From: Sphingobium nicotianae
GTDB lineage: Bacteria; Pseudomonadota; Alphaproteobacteria; Sphingomonadales; Sphingomonadaceae
DNA: 64,000 nucleotides
Assembly (NCBI RefSeq): GCF_018603885.1
Contig: NZ_JAHGAW010000001.1
Location: 310,001 to 374,000, forward strand
Direction of reading: 5' to 3'
Shown here piece after piece: positions 45,499 through 54,716 of this stretch (its first letter is position 1; every line of letters starts with the position of its first letter). The translations under genes and the position numbers were made by a program. The notes beneath the pieces are model-generated. The model ran no database searches. It worked only from the letters and a program-made list of their open reading frames with translations, and was not told where the DNA came from.

Positions 45499-46503
45499 CT
45501 ATCCCACCCGCGCCTCGATCGCGGAATAAGCCGCGTCGATCTCCACGATCTTCGTGATCGTCAGGCCCGCCTCGCTCAGCAGGGCGTGATATTCCGCCTC
45601 GGTGCGCTCTTTGCCGCCGACGGTCAGCATGGTGAGGTCGCCGCGGATCACGTCCTGGTCCACCTCGCTCACCGTCTCCGGCACGATTCGCTCGATGACG
45701 AGGATGCGGCCATCGCCGATGACCTTGGCGCAATTGCGCAGGATGGTCAGCGAATTGGCGTCGTTCCAGTCGTGCAGGATGAACTTGAGCATGATGCAGT
45801 CGGCGCCCGCCGGCACGCTCTCGAAGAAACTGCCGCCCAGATAATCGACCCGGCCGCCGACGCCCTGCTCGTCCAGATAGCGCAGCGCCACCCCGGACAG
45901 GGTCGGGAGATCATAGACCTGCCCCTTGAGCTGCGGATTGGCCTCCAGCGGGCCGACCAGCAGCGCGCCATAGCCGCCGCCCGCGTCCATCAGCGTCCGG
46001 CAATCCGAAAAGTCATAGACCTGCGCCAGCGCGCGTCCGACTCGCAGGCTGCCCTCGGCCATCGCCCGGTTGAACACGTCGGCGCTCGCCACGTCCGCCT
46101 GCTGCTGCGCGAAATGGTCGATACCGGAGGGGGCGGACGCCTCGCCGGTACGGATGCTCTCCCCAATCCCGGCAAAGCTGTACCACATCCGGTCGGACCA
46201 GTGCCCGGTCATGCCATTGAGCGAATCGGCCGCGTCGCGGCGCAGATATTGGCCTAGCGAAGTCAGGGTGAAGCGATTGCCGGGCTCGTGGCGCAGCAGG
46301 CCCAGCGTCGCCAGCCCGCGCAGCAGCCGCATGACGCCGTCCGGGTTCGCGCCGGTCGCCTGCGCCAGCGCGTCCGCGCTCGTCGTCCCGTCACCGATCC
46401 TTTCGAACAGGCCGAGCTTGACACCCTCGCCGATCACCTGCGTTTTCCAGGCGCCGGTGATCATGCCGATGACCTGATCGCGTTCAGAAACTGCCGCCGC
46501 CAT
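45499..46503 (-). CDS. SAM-dependent O-methyltransferase (COMT-like)
   Basis: 334 residues from the ATG at 46503, preceded by GGAGAGGA; the same frame stays open for over 1 kb upstream, but that part is antisense to murI. An N-terminal winged-helix dimerisation domain (about 15-100; GLFERIGDGTTSADALAQATG) leads to the methyltransferase core with TLMDAGGGYGALL (SAM site), VYDLPTLSG, and the catalytic-His region KFILHDWND with IVERIVPE. It resembles hydroxyneurosporene and plant caffeate O-methyltransferases; substrate unknown. Confidence 0.9.
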   Translation of the reverse strand: MAAAVSERDQVIGMITGAWKTQVIGEGVKLGLFERIGDGTTSADALAQATGANPDGVMRLLRGLATLGLLRHEPGNRFTLTSLGQYLRRDAADSLNGMTGHWSDRMWYSFAGIGESIRTGEASAPSGIDHFAQQQADVASADVFNRAMAEGSLRVGRALAQVYDFSDCRTLMDAGGGYGALLVGPLEANPQLKGQVYDLPTLSGVALRYLDEQGVGGRVDYLGGSFFESVPAGADCIMLKFILHDWNDANSLTILRNCAKVIGDGRILVIERIVPETVSEVDQDVIRGDLTMLTVGGKERTEAEYHALLSEAGLTITKIVEIDAAYSAIEARVG

Positions 46504-46668
46504 CTCGTCCTCTCCTCGCTTTGCTGGTCTGTTGGCAGAAAGATGATGACTCCTCAACATCGCTTGAAAAATCTGTCCCGTGCGGCGCGGGCTATGCCAG
46601 GATAACGGCCTCAGCATGGTCACCCTCATCACCAGTCCGAATTTCCGTTGCTTGTGACCATGATCATG

Positions 46669-46686
46669 GCGTGACCCCAGTGTGAC
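46669..46686 (+). promoter_or_regulatory. Direct heptamer pair upstream of murI
   Basis: GCGTGAC at 46669-46675 and GTGTGAC at 46680-46686 are 11 bp apart, and a further TTGTGAC lies at 46652-46658. The arrangement copies that at 6696-6717 upstream of ychF. It sits in the 264-bp divergent region between the O-methyltransferase gene and murI. Regulator unknown. Confidence 0.3.
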
Positions 46687-46767
46687 CTTTCGCCCGAAAA
46701 TCGTGCCACGGCGGCATCCGCGAATCCGCCGGTTGACTTGCCTCGACACCACGCCACAAGGAAGCCC

Positions 46768-47580
46768 ATGCTCGACGCCACGACGCCCCCGGACGCCCCC
46801 GTGCTCTTCTTCGATTCGGGCGTCGGCGGTCTCACCATCCTCGGCCCGGCCAAGGCGCTGATGTCGCACATCCCGGTCGTCTATGCGGCCGACAGCGCCG
46901 GTTTTCCTTATGGCACCAAACCAGACAGCGAGATCGCCGCGCGCGTCCCTGCCCTGCTCGGCCGCCTCGTCGAGCGCTATCGCCCGCGCATCGCCGTCAT
47001 CGCCTGCAACACCGCCGCGACCATCGCGCTCAGCCATGTCCGCGCCGCGCTCGACATCCCCGTGGTCGGCACCGTGCCCGCCATCAAGCCCGCCGCCATC
47101 GCGTCCAGGACCCGTGTCATCGGTGTGCTCGGCACCGACGCGACCGTGCGCCAACCCTATGTCGACCGCCTGACCGCCGAGCATGGCGCCGATTGCACGG
47201 TGCTGCGTCACGGCAGCGCCGCGCTCGTGGCCTATGTCGAGGCCCGCTTGCGCGGCGCCCCGGCCGATCCCTCGGTGCCCGCCGACGCGCTTGCGGGCCT
47301 GCTCGATCAGCCGGGCGGCGATCGCATGGATATGGTCGTCCTGGCCTGCACCCATTTCCCCCTGGTGCAGGACGAGCTGGAGGCAGCCGCGCCGCGCCCC
47401 ATCACCTTCCTGGATGGCGCCGCCGGCATCGCCCGCCGCATCGCCTATCTCAATGGCGATGCGCCCTGGCCACAAACCGCGCCGGAGGGCATCGCCGTCT
47501 TCACGCGTGTCGATGCGGAGGTCGAGAAGCTGGCACCAGCGCTCGCGCGCTTCGGCTTGACTCAGATCAGGGCATTGTAG
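46768..47580 (+). CDS. murI: Glutamate racemase
   Basis: 270 residues from the ATG at 46768 with AAGGAAG four bases upstream. The two catalytic cysteines are in AVIACNTAAT and VLACTHFPL, and the N-terminal DSGVGGLTIL is conserved. It supplies D-glutamate for peptidoglycan. Divergent from the O-methyltransferase gene. Confidence 0.95.
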   Translation: MLDATTPPDAPVLFFDSGVGGLTILGPAKALMSHIPVVYAADSAGFPYGTKPDSEIAARVPALLGRLVERYRPRIAVIACNTAATIALSHVRAALDIPVVGTVPAIKPAAIASRTRVIGVLGTDATVRQPYVDRLTAEHGADCTVLRHGSAALVAYVEARLRGAPADPSVPADALAGLLDQPGGDRMDMVVLACTHFPLVQDELEAAAPRPITFLDGAAGIARRIAYLNGDAPWPQTAPEGIAVFTRVDAEVEKLAPALARFGLTQIRAL

Positions 47581-47684
47581 GGACAGACTGCTTATTCTGA
47601 TTGGGAATTTGAGAGCTATTATCAGTGGCGCTCGGCGGAATTGACCGCTAGATGCGCGGGAACGAGACGGGGTTGCTGCCGACA

Positions 47685-48905
47685 ATGAACTACCAGCATA
47701 TCTTCACTCAGGCGATCGAACGCCTGCACGGAGAAGGGCGCTATCGCGTCTTCATCGACATCCTGCGCAACAAGGGGGCCTTCCCCAACGCGCGCTGCTT
47801 CGCGCATCATAATGGTCCCAAGCCGATCACGGTCTGGTGCTCGAACGACTATCTCGCCATGGGCCAGCACCCGAGCGTGATCGCCGCCATGGAAGAGGCG
47901 CTGCACGATGTCGGCGCGGGCTCGGGCGGCACGCGCAACATCGGCGGCAACACGCATTATCATGTCGATCTGGAAGCCGAGCTGGCCGATTTGCACGGCA
48001 AGGAAGGCGCTCTGCTCTTCACCTCGGGCTATGTCTCCAACGAGGCGACGCTCGGCACGCTCGGCAAGATCCTGCCCGGCTGCATCATCTTCTCGGACGA
48101 GCTCAACCACGCCTCGATGATCGCGGGCATCCGCAACTCGGGCTGCGAGAAGCGTGTCTTCCGCCACAATGATCTGGCGCATCTGCGCGAGCTGCTCGCC
48201 GCGGCCGATCCCGATGCGCCCAAGCTCATCGCGTTCGAGAGCGTCTATTCGATGGACGGCGACATCGCACCGATCGCGGCGATCTGCGACATCGCCGACG
48301 AATATAACGCGCTGACCTATTGCGACGAGGTTCATGCCGTCGGCATGTACGGCCCGCGTGGCGGTGGCATCACCGAGCGCGACGAGGTCGCCCATCGCGT
48401 GACGATCCTTGAGGGCACACTCGGCAAGGCGTTCGGTGTCATGGGCGGCTATATCGCGGCCGATCAGGTGATCATCGATGTGATCCGCAGCTATGCGCCC
48501 GGTTTCATCTTCACGACCTCGCTGTCGCCGGTGCTGGTCGCCGGCGTGCTGGCGGCGGTGCGTCATCTCAAGGGCAGCCAGATCGAGCGCGATCAGCAGC
48601 AGGCGGCTGCGGCATTCCTCAAGGCTGAGATGGCCGCGAACGGCCTCCCCGTCATGCCCTCGGTCACGCACATCGTGCCGCTGATGGTCGGCGATCCGGT
48701 CAAGGCCAAGCGGATCAGCGACATTCTGCTCGCCGAATATGGCATCTACGTGCAGCCGATCAATTTCCCGACCGTCCCGCGCGGCACCGAGCGCCTGCGC
48801 TTCACCCCCGGCCCGTCGCACTCGGAGGAGATGATGCGCGAGCTGGTCGTGGCCCTGGTCGAGATCTGGGACCGGCTGGAGCTGGAGTTCCGCGAGGCGG
48901 CCTGA
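47685..48905 (+). CDS. hemA: 5-aminolevulinate synthase
   Basis: 406 residues from the ATG at 47685 ([21 protein letters not shown]), the usual alphaproteobacterial start. The PLP-binding Lys is in [15 protein letters not shown], with [29 protein letters not shown] and [11 protein letters not shown] all intact. It condenses glycine with succinyl-CoA, the Shemin route to haem found in alphaproteobacteria. Upstream ribosome site is weak. Confidence 0.97.
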   Translation: MNYQHIFTQAIERLHGEGRYRVFIDILRNKGAFPNARCFAHHNGPKPITVWCSNDYLAMGQHPSVIAAMEEALHDVGAGSGGTRNIGGNTHYHVDLEAELADLHGKEGALLFTSGYVSNEATLGTLGKILPGCIIFSDELNHASMIAGIRNSGCEKRVFRHNDLAHLRELLAAADPDAPKLIAFESVYSMDGDIAPIAAICDIADEYNALTYCDEVHAVGMYGPRGGGITERDEVAHRVTILEGTLGKAFGVMGGYIAADQVIIDVIRSYAPGFIFTTSLSPVLVAGVLAAVRHLKGSQIERDQQQAAAAFLKAEMAANGLPVMPSVTHIVPLMVGDPVKAKRISDILLAEYGIYVQPINFPTVPRGTERLRFTPGPSHSEEMMRELVVALVEIWDRLELEFREAA

Positions 48906-48930
48906 CGCCTTTCGTTCTGTTAGTTCTGTC

Positions 48931-49015
48931 ACCGTCATCCCAGCGAATGCTGGGATCTCGTCCGTCAGCGGCCCGCCAGCCCGCCTGAGACCCCAGCATT
49001 CGCCGGGGTGACGGT
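48931..49015. repeat. Palindromic intergenic repeat, copy C
   Basis: Arms starting ACCGTCATCCCAGCGAATGC and ending GCATTCGCCGGGGTGACGGT are inverted around a 27-bp spacer. Same family as copies A and B. It fills the space between the convergent hemA and GGDEF-EAL genes, and its last base is the first base of the latter's stop codon (complement). Confidence 0.85.
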
Positions 49016-51117
49016 TACGGGGCCACCAATCCCGCCAGCACCTCGCTCGTCACCGGCGGCGAGCGCAGGAAGCCCTGATAGCAAGTCGCCCCGGCCCGTG
49101 CGAGCAGCGCCAGCTGCTGCTCGGTCTCGACGCCCTCGGCGATCACGCCAAGGTCGAGCGAGCGCGCCATGTCGATGATCGCACGCACGATGATCCGGTC
49201 GCGCCCGGTCCCGGTGATATCGCGCGCGATGCTGCTGTCGATCTTGAGATAGTCGAGCGGCAGCGCCTTGAGATAAGCGAGGCTCGAATAGCCGGTTCCG
49301 AAATCATCGACGGCAACTGCCAGCCCCGCCTCGCGTAATTGGGTCAGCAGCAGCGAGGCGCTGTCGAGATCCTCGACCAGCCCGCTTTCGGTCAGCTCCA
49401 CGGTCAGCCGCTCGCGCGCGAAGCCCGACTCGTCGACCAGGCGCAGGAAACTCGCCAGAAAGTCCGGCTCGGCAATGTCCGCCGCCGTCACGTTCACCGC
49501 GAGCCGCAGGTGCCGCAGCGCCTCGGGCCAGGCGGCCGCCTCTGCGAGCGCTCGCGCATGGATATGGTCCGAGAGCGGCAGCATGAAATCCGAGCGCTCG
49601 GCGATCGAGAACAGGGCGCCCGCGCCAATCTCGCCATAGTGGGGATGCTGCCAGCGGGCGAGCGCCTCCACCCCGATGATGCCGTCGCTCGCCATGTCAT
49701 ATTGCGGCTGGAACAGGATCTGGATCTGTCCACTGTCGAGGGCGTGACGCAGATCGTCGTGGAGCCGGTCATCGTCGACGATGCGGCTACTGTCGTCGGC
49801 GACGCGCACACGGATTCCGCCCTGCGCCCCGCCCCGCCGGGCATCGGCCAGCGTGTTGCTTGCCCGACGCAGAATCCGTTCCGCCGTGTCCCCCTCCTGC
49901 CCCAGCGCGATGCCGCAGCGGCTGGAGAGGCGGATGAGGAAGTCGCCCGCGTTGAAGGGTCGGCTGATCTCCGCGATCGCCTGCCGCGCCAGCAGCGCGG
50001 CGCGCTCGAGCGGCGGCTCGACCGTACCGGGCTCGCCGGTCAGGCCGATCAGGAACTCCGTGCCGGTCAGCCGCGCTATCAACGCCTCGCGCGCGCCCAT
50101 CGCATCGAGCAGGCGCGTCATGCGCATGGCGACCCGGTTCAGCATCGCATCGCCCACGAGCCGTCCATAGGCGCTATTGACCCGATCGAACTCGCCAAGG
50201 CCCACGAGCAGTACCACCGGGCGACGACCATCGGCCTGAACATGCTCGATCCAGCGGACCGCACCCTGCCGGCTGGCGAGACCGGTCATCGAGTCACGGT
50301 CGCGCGAGTCCGGTCGCCGATGGGTGTTGAGCTCCTCGATCTCGCCGCTGAAGCCGTTGGAGTCCGGGTAGAGATGTTGCACGAGCCGCCGTCCCGACTG
50401 TCCCGGCACGGCATGCGCGAACGCGGCCGGCATCAGATCATCGACGGCATGGCGGATCGCCGCGATCGCGCCGCTGCGATCCGACCGATCGAGCGCGCGC
50501 ACGAGGTCGCTGATCGTCCAGCGGCTGTGATCCACGTCGGGCGAGATCATCACCAGCATCTCGGCCAGTGCCGGGCTGACGGACAGCGTCCGCTCCGCGC
50601 CGTTCCAGCGCCAGAAGAGCGCATCGCTGCGCTGGACGGCGTGACGATTGCGCGCTGCGGCGAGGCTGCCGATCAACCGCTCGGCCAGCTTGTCGGCCGC
50701 GCGCAGGGCGGTCGCGAGCCGTCCCTGCGAAATAACGCCATCGAGCAGATGCGTGACGCCGGCCGCGACGAGATCGGTCACGTGCGGCGCACCGGCATCA
50801 TCGACCAACGCCAGCAACGCCCCGCCCGATGCCTCCACGGCATCGGCAAGTCCCGCCACCACCGTCATTGCCTGGTGATCGTCCAGCCCGCGCAGATCGA
50901 CGAGGGCCGTGCGCGCAAGGCTGCCCAGATAGCGGCTCTCGGCGCGGTCCCGGCGGCGTGCAGCCACCGGCTTCCAGCCCGCCCGGCTCGCCATGACCGA
51001 CAATTCGTCGCGCTGGTCCAGAGACAGGATGAAAAGAGGCAGCACATCCGGCTGGTCCGTAAAAACGGGCGCCGAGCCATCCCGGCCCTCGGTCTGCGTG
51101 GCGGAAACCTTTGTCAA
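49015..51117 (-). CDS. Degenerate-GGDEF/EAL cyclic-di-GMP phosphodiesterase
   Basis: About 700 residues; the TTG at 51117 is the longest start, and the true start may be a later codon. An N-terminal receiver-like domain (about 22-140) lacks a clear phospho-Asp; a PAS-like region (about 165-260) follows. The GGDEF domain (about 280-430) has TGTEF at the active site, so cyclase activity is probably lost. The EAL domain (about 440-700) is complete: GVEALARWQHP, AVNVTAADI, VELTESGL, DDFGTGYSSL, YLKIDSS, IAEGVET and YQGFL. It should hydrolyse cyclic-di-GMP. Divergent from moaA by 71 bp. Confidence 0.92.
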   Translation of the reverse strand: MTKVSATQTEGRDGSAPVFTDQPDVLPLFILSLDQRDELSVMASRAGWKPVAARRRDRAESRYLGSLARTALVDLRGLDDHQAMTVVAGLADAVEASGGALLALVDDAGAPHVTDLVAAGVTHLLDGVISQGRLATALRAADKLAERLIGSLAAARNRHAVQRSDALFWRWNGAERTLSVSPALAEMLVMISPDVDHSRWTISDLVRALDRSDRSGAIAAIRHAVDDLMPAAFAHAVPGQSGRRLVQHLYPDSNGFSGEIEELNTHRRPDSRDRDSMTGLASRQGAVRWIEHVQADGRRPVVLLVGLGEFDRVNSAYGRLVGDAMLNRVAMRMTRLLDAMGAREALIARLTGTEFLIGLTGEPGTVEPPLERAALLARQAIAEISRPFNAGDFLIRLSSRCGIALGQEGDTAERILRRASNTLADARRGGAQGGIRVRVADDSSRIVDDDRLHDDLRHALDSGQIQILFQPQYDMASDGIIGVEALARWQHPHYGEIGAGALFSIAERSDFMLPLSDHIHARALAEAAAWPEALRHLRLAVNVTAADIAEPDFLASFLRLVDESGFARERLTVELTESGLVEDLDSASLLLTQLREAGLAVAVDDFGTGYSSLAYLKALPLDYLKIDSSIARDITGTGRDRIIVRAIIDMARSLDLGVIAEGVETEQQLALLARAGATCYQGFLRSPPVTSEVLAGLVAP

Positions 51118-51188
51118 AACCGGTTGCGACCTGTTCCAATTTGGGCGGCATGGTTGCGCCTTCTCCCCTCATCGCCTAGCTAAGAGGC

Positions 51189-52214
51189 ATGGCGAACGCA
51201 ATCGACACGCTGCCGGACCCCGACAAAGGCCTGCGCGACTCCTTCGGGCGGCGCATCGACTATCTGCGCATTTCCGTGACGGACCGCTGCGACCTGCGCT
51301 GCCGCTATTGCATGGACGAGGTCATGCAGTTCCTGCCCAAGCGGGAAATCCTGACCCTCGAAGAGATTGCGGTCATCGCCGATCGCTTCATCGCGCGCGG
51401 CATCCGCCGCATCCGCCTCTCAGGCGGCGAGCCGCTGGTGCGGCGCGATTTCGCGGATCTGGCCCGTGCGCTCGGCCGGCATGTGAAGTCCGGCGCGCTC
51501 GACGAGCTGACCCTTACCACCAACGGCACCCAGCTCGCCCGGCATGCCGAGATGCTGGTCGATGCCGGCGTGCGCCGCATCAATGTCAGTCTCGATGCGC
51601 TCGACCCCGCCATCTTCGCGCACATCACGCGCGGCGGCGATCTCGCCAAGGTGCTCGAGGGCCTGTCGGCCGCGCGCGATGCCGGCCTCAAGGTCAAGCT
51701 CAACACGGTGGCCCTGCGCGGCGTCAACGAAGACCAGATCCTGCCGCTGCTCGATTATTGCGAATCGTTGGGGTTCGACCTCACGCTCATCGAGACCATG
51801 CCGCTCGGCGACATCGCCGATGCCCGCTCCGACCAGTATCTGCCGCTGATCGAGGCGATCGCGCCGATCCGAGAGACGCATGACCTCATTCCGCTCGACG
51901 AGCGCACCGGCGGTCCCGCCCGCTATTTCGCTCTGTCGGGCAGCAACGTCCGACTCGGCCTGATCACGCCGCTCTCGAACAATTTCTGCGCGGACTGCAA
52001 TCGCATGCGCCTCACCTGCCAGGGCCGCATCTACATGTGCCTGGGCCATGAGGATCATGTCGATCTCAAGGCGGCCTTCCGCGAGCAGGGCGTCGCCGGC
52101 ATCGATGCGCTGCTCGATCGGGCGCTCGCGGCCAAGCCGATCGCGCACGACTTCAGCGTGGCAAAGGGCGCCGCACCCTCGACGCGCCGCCACATGAGCG
52201 TCACGGGCGGATAA
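51189..52214 (+). CDS. moaA: GTP 3',8-cyclase MoaA
   Basis: 341 residues. The radical-SAM cluster motif is CDLRCRYC near residue 36, the second iron-sulfur cluster uses FCADCNRMRLTCQG near 260-275, and the C-terminus ends in the essential GG (MSVTGG). AAGAGG precedes the ATG. First step of molybdopterin synthesis; no other moa gene is adjacent. nadK follows after 7 bp. Confidence 0.96.
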   Translation: MANAIDTLPDPDKGLRDSFGRRIDYLRISVTDRCDLRCRYCMDEVMQFLPKREILTLEEIAVIADRFIARGIRRIRLSGGEPLVRRDFADLARALGRHVKSGALDELTLTTNGTQLARHAEMLVDAGVRRINVSLDALDPAIFAHITRGGDLAKVLEGLSAARDAGLKVKLNTVALRGVNEDQILPLLDYCESLGFDLTLIETMPLGDIADARSDQYLPLIEAIAPIRETHDLIPLDERTGGPARYFALSGSNVRLGLITPLSNNFCADCNRMRLTCQGRIYMCLGHEDHVDLKAAFREQGVAGIDALLDRALAAKPIAHDFSVAKGAAPSTRRHMSVTGG

Positions 52215-52221
52215 GGACAAT

Positions 52222-52992
52222 ATGGAGCGCAAGCTCGCTCTCGTCGCCTCTCCGACCGAAGCGGCGCAGGAAGCCGCGCGGCGGCTGCATGCCGTCTCGC
52301 AATTCGTGCCGTTCAACCAGGCTGACACGATCATCGCGCTCGGCGGCGACGGTTTCATGCTCCAGACTCTGCACGGCATGCTGGAGAATCACCGCACGCT
52401 GCCGATCTTCGGCATGAACCTTGGCACGGTCGGCTTCCTGATGAACGAGTGGCGGCTCGACGGTCTGGACCAGCGCCTCGACAGGGCCAAGGTGTACAAG
52501 GTCAACCCGCTGCGCATGCATGCCACGACGGTGAGCGGCGAACAGGTCACGCTGCCGGCGATCAACGAGGTTTCGCTGCTGCGCGAGACGCGCCAGACGG
52601 CATGGCTGGAGGTGTCGGTCGACAATCGCGTGGTGATCCCGGAGCTCGTCTGCGACGGCGCGCTGGTGGCGACGCCGGCGGGATCGACCGCCTATAATCT
52701 CTCCGCGCAGGGGCCGATCCTGCCGCTCGGCTGCGGCCTCGTCGCGCTGACGCCGATCAGTCCGTTCCGCCCGCGACGCTGGCGCGGCGCCATCCTGCCG
52801 GAGCGCACCAAGGTCAAGATGCGGGTGGTCGACCCCGTGAAGCGCCCAGTTTCCGCCGTCGCCGACCAGCGCGAAGTGCGCGACGTGGCCTCGGTCGAGA
52901 TCGCCATAGACCAGGCCATGCCGCTCACCTTGCTGTTCGATCCGGAGCACACGCTGGACGACCGCATCGCCGCCGAACAATTTATCGCCTAA
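52222..52992 (+). CDS. nadK: NAD kinase
   Basis: 256 residues. The kinase motif ALGGDGFMLQTLH is near residue 37, the nucleotide stretch GMNLGTVGFLMNEW near 60, and TPAGSTAYNLSAQGPI near 155. It phosphorylates NAD to NADP. It is probably cotranscribed with moaA, 7 bp upstream. Confidence 0.95.
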   Translation: MERKLALVASPTEAAQEAARRLHAVSQFVPFNQADTIIALGGDGFMLQTLHGMLENHRTLPIFGMNLGTVGFLMNEWRLDGLDQRLDRAKVYKVNPLRMHATTVSGEQVTLPAINEVSLLRETRQTAWLEVSVDNRVVIPELVCDGALVATPAGSTAYNLSAQGPILPLGCGLVALTPISPFRPRRWRGAILPERTKVKMRVVDPVKRPVSAVADQREVRDVASVEIAIDQAMPLTLLFDPEHTLDDRIAAEQFIA

Positions 52993-53036
52993 GCGACTTG
53001 CCATCTTAAGAAAGCCGCTGCTATAGGCGCCCCCTC

Positions 53037-53054
53037 GTCGGGCGAAAGTCCGAC
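53037..53054 (+). terminator. Short hairpin between nadK and tRNA-Asn
   Basis: GTCGGGC, a GAAA tetraloop and GTCCGAC form a 7-bp stem with one wobble. It lies 45 bases after the nadK stop and three bases before tRNA-Asn. No T-tract follows, so termination here is uncertain. Confidence 0.35.
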
Positions 53055-53057
53055 TGC

Positions 53058-53132
53058 TCCCCGATAGCTCAGCGGTAGAGCATTCGACTGTTAATCGAAT
53101 GGCCGTAGGTTCGAATCCTACTCGGGGAGCCA
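53058..53132 (+). tRNA. tRNA-Asn (anticodon GTT)
   Basis: A 75-base cloverleaf: acceptor TCCCCGA with TCGGGGA, D-arm AGCTCAGCGGTAGAGC, anticodon stem TTCGA/TCGAA with loop CTGTTAA giving GTT, T-arm AGGTTCGAATCCT and encoded GCCA end. Confidence 0.97.
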
Positions 53133-53311
53133 CTTTTCCTGGTGGCGCAGCGCCCTCTCCCGCCTCTGCCCGCCCGTCTGAACCGATTCCCAAAATAAAG
53201 CAGCCGATTTGCGAACCGCGCGTCCGGGTGGAGTGCGGAATCGCGGGCGCGGCGCCGTCAACATTCCAGTCCCGCGCTGGCCATTTCGGCGGCAGGGAGC
53301 CGGAGCGTTTC

Positions 53312-54301
53312 GTGCAGCCCGCCCATTTCGTCTTGATCTACGGTGAGGCTGCTCTGGTCTCGGGAAGCCTCACTTATGGCTCCAAGCTGTTGTGGGATCG
53401 CAGGCGCGGGCAGCTCGGCAGCGCGATCATCCCGCAGCTCCGCAGGATCGCCCATATCTCTTTGACCATGACCCGAAATCCGGACGTCATCATACGCTCG
53501 CTACGGATCGACGGGAAGCTCTCCGGGATCGCTCATGAAGCAGCCGAAGGCCCCTTTTTCATGCGCCCCTTTCGCCCGCTCTCCTGCGCGGGCTGGAGCG
53601 GAACCGAGAAGCTCGATCGCATCCTTGACCATTTTAACACCGTCAGGGCACTTGGCGGGGTCCTGATGCCCGAACGGGACGCTATTCGGACACTGGCCAA
53701 GCTGCAGACACTGGGCGAAGACTATCGCCTGACCATCGACGAACCTGGCTGGATGTCGTTCGATGGCCTCACGACCCTGAGCCTCTGGAAGGGAATCGAT
53801 CGCCTTTTCTCGATCAGCTTCGTGCTGTCCTCGGCGGAAGGACGCCTGCACTGCTATATCGGCGGGCTTCAGGGGCGCGGCGATACAGCGGTCAGGGATC
53901 TCTACCGGGACATGACCAAAGAGGCCCATGGCCTGCGCCCGCGCGACCTGATGATCGAATTGCATCGCATGATGTGCCGTGCTCTTGGCGTTTCGGACAT
54001 TCAGGCGGTCGCCGATGAAGCGCGCTTCCATCGCGACGGTTATTATCGCCACAGCGGCTACGGCGTCACCAGCTTCAACTATGACGAGGCCTGGGCCGAC
54101 CGGGGCGGCGTCCGGCTCGATCGGAACTGGTATCGGATGCCGGTGGATCCCGTCCGGCGCGATGCCGAGACAATCCCCGCTAGGAAACGGAGCCTCTATC
54201 GGCAGCGTTATGCCCTACTCGACGCTCTGGAACTGGAGATACATGAGGCCGTCAGCCGCATGATCGACGGCCGGGGTGCGCGCACCGCGCGAACTGCCTG
54301 A
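53312..54301 (+). CDS. DUF535 (VirK/YbjX-like) family protein
   Basis: 329 residues from a GTG at 53312, with GGAG six bases upstream; the frame is open back into tRNA-Asn, which cannot be coding. The pattern is that of DUF535: FRPLSCAGWSGTEKLDRILDHFNTV, the conserved LHCYIGGLQGRGD, GLRPRDLMIELHRMMCRALGV and a C-terminal Arg/Tyr-rich region (RKRSLYRQRYALLDALE). VirK and YbjX affect envelope properties and antimicrobial peptide resistance in enterobacteria; molecular function is unknown. No signal peptide. Confidence 0.8.
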   Translation: MQPAHFVLIYGEAALVSGSLTYGSKLLWDRRRGQLGSAIIPQLRRIAHISLTMTRNPDVIIRSLRIDGKLSGIAHEAAEGPFFMRPFRPLSCAGWSGTEKLDRILDHFNTVRALGGVLMPERDAIRTLAKLQTLGEDYRLTIDEPGWMSFDGLTTLSLWKGIDRLFSISFVLSSAEGRLHCYIGGLQGRGDTAVRDLYRDMTKEAHGLRPRDLMIELHRMMCRALGVSDIQAVADEARFHRDGYYRHSGYGVTSFNYDEAWADRGGVRLDRNWYRMPVDPVRRDAETIPARKRSLYRQRYALLDALELEIHEAVSRMIDGRGARTARTA

Positions 54302-54416
54302 TCGGCGCTCCGTGAAGCCCGGCTTCAGGGCGCTATGACTTTTGCCCCCTGCTATTCCAAATGAAAAATAGACATTTCCCCTGCACGCGGCTCTCAGCCG
54401 CCTGTCGCCCGAAGGG

Positions 54417-54675
54417 ATGATGATGGTCGATCAGTCTTGACGCCGCCTACCAAACTTCGGGCTCCAGATTCTGCTCGGTCTCGCCGCTGGTGTCCTGCTC
54501 GGCCTCTGGGCGCGCGCTGCCGCTCGAAGGCGTCGCCTGCTGCTCGCGATCGACCCCATCCTCGACATGGGTCGCACCGCCGTCAACGTCGCCGGCCAGG
54601 CGCTGTCGCCAAGCGCGCCTGCTCGACGAGGAGCAATATCGCTCTCATGAGCCAAGCGCCGAGCTGCCCGCCTGA
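54417..54675 (+). pseudogene. Remnant of a dicarboxylate/amino-acid:cation symporter (DAACS family)
   Basis: A start region GAAGGG with tandem ATGs (54417-54425) leads to MMMVDQS, an in-frame TGA at 54438, then in the same frame NFGLQILLGLAAGVLLGLW, the typical first membrane helix of DctA/GltP transporters. After 8 codons the frame jumps to LLAIDPILDMGRTAVNVAG, the typical last helix, so about 330 central residues are missing by deletion. The tail LLDEEQYRSHEPSAELPA continues in another frame, showing at least one further frameshift. Non-functional. Confidence 0.75.
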
Positions 54676-54716
54676 ATTGCCGTCAGCCGCGTTGACAGGA
54701 CGCACCCGCTCACCGC

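Noticed and set aside
46504..47685. Upstream extension of the O-methyltransferase frame to 728 codons
   Set aside because: The added part lies antisense to murI, and a good ribosome site plus the family start are at 46503.
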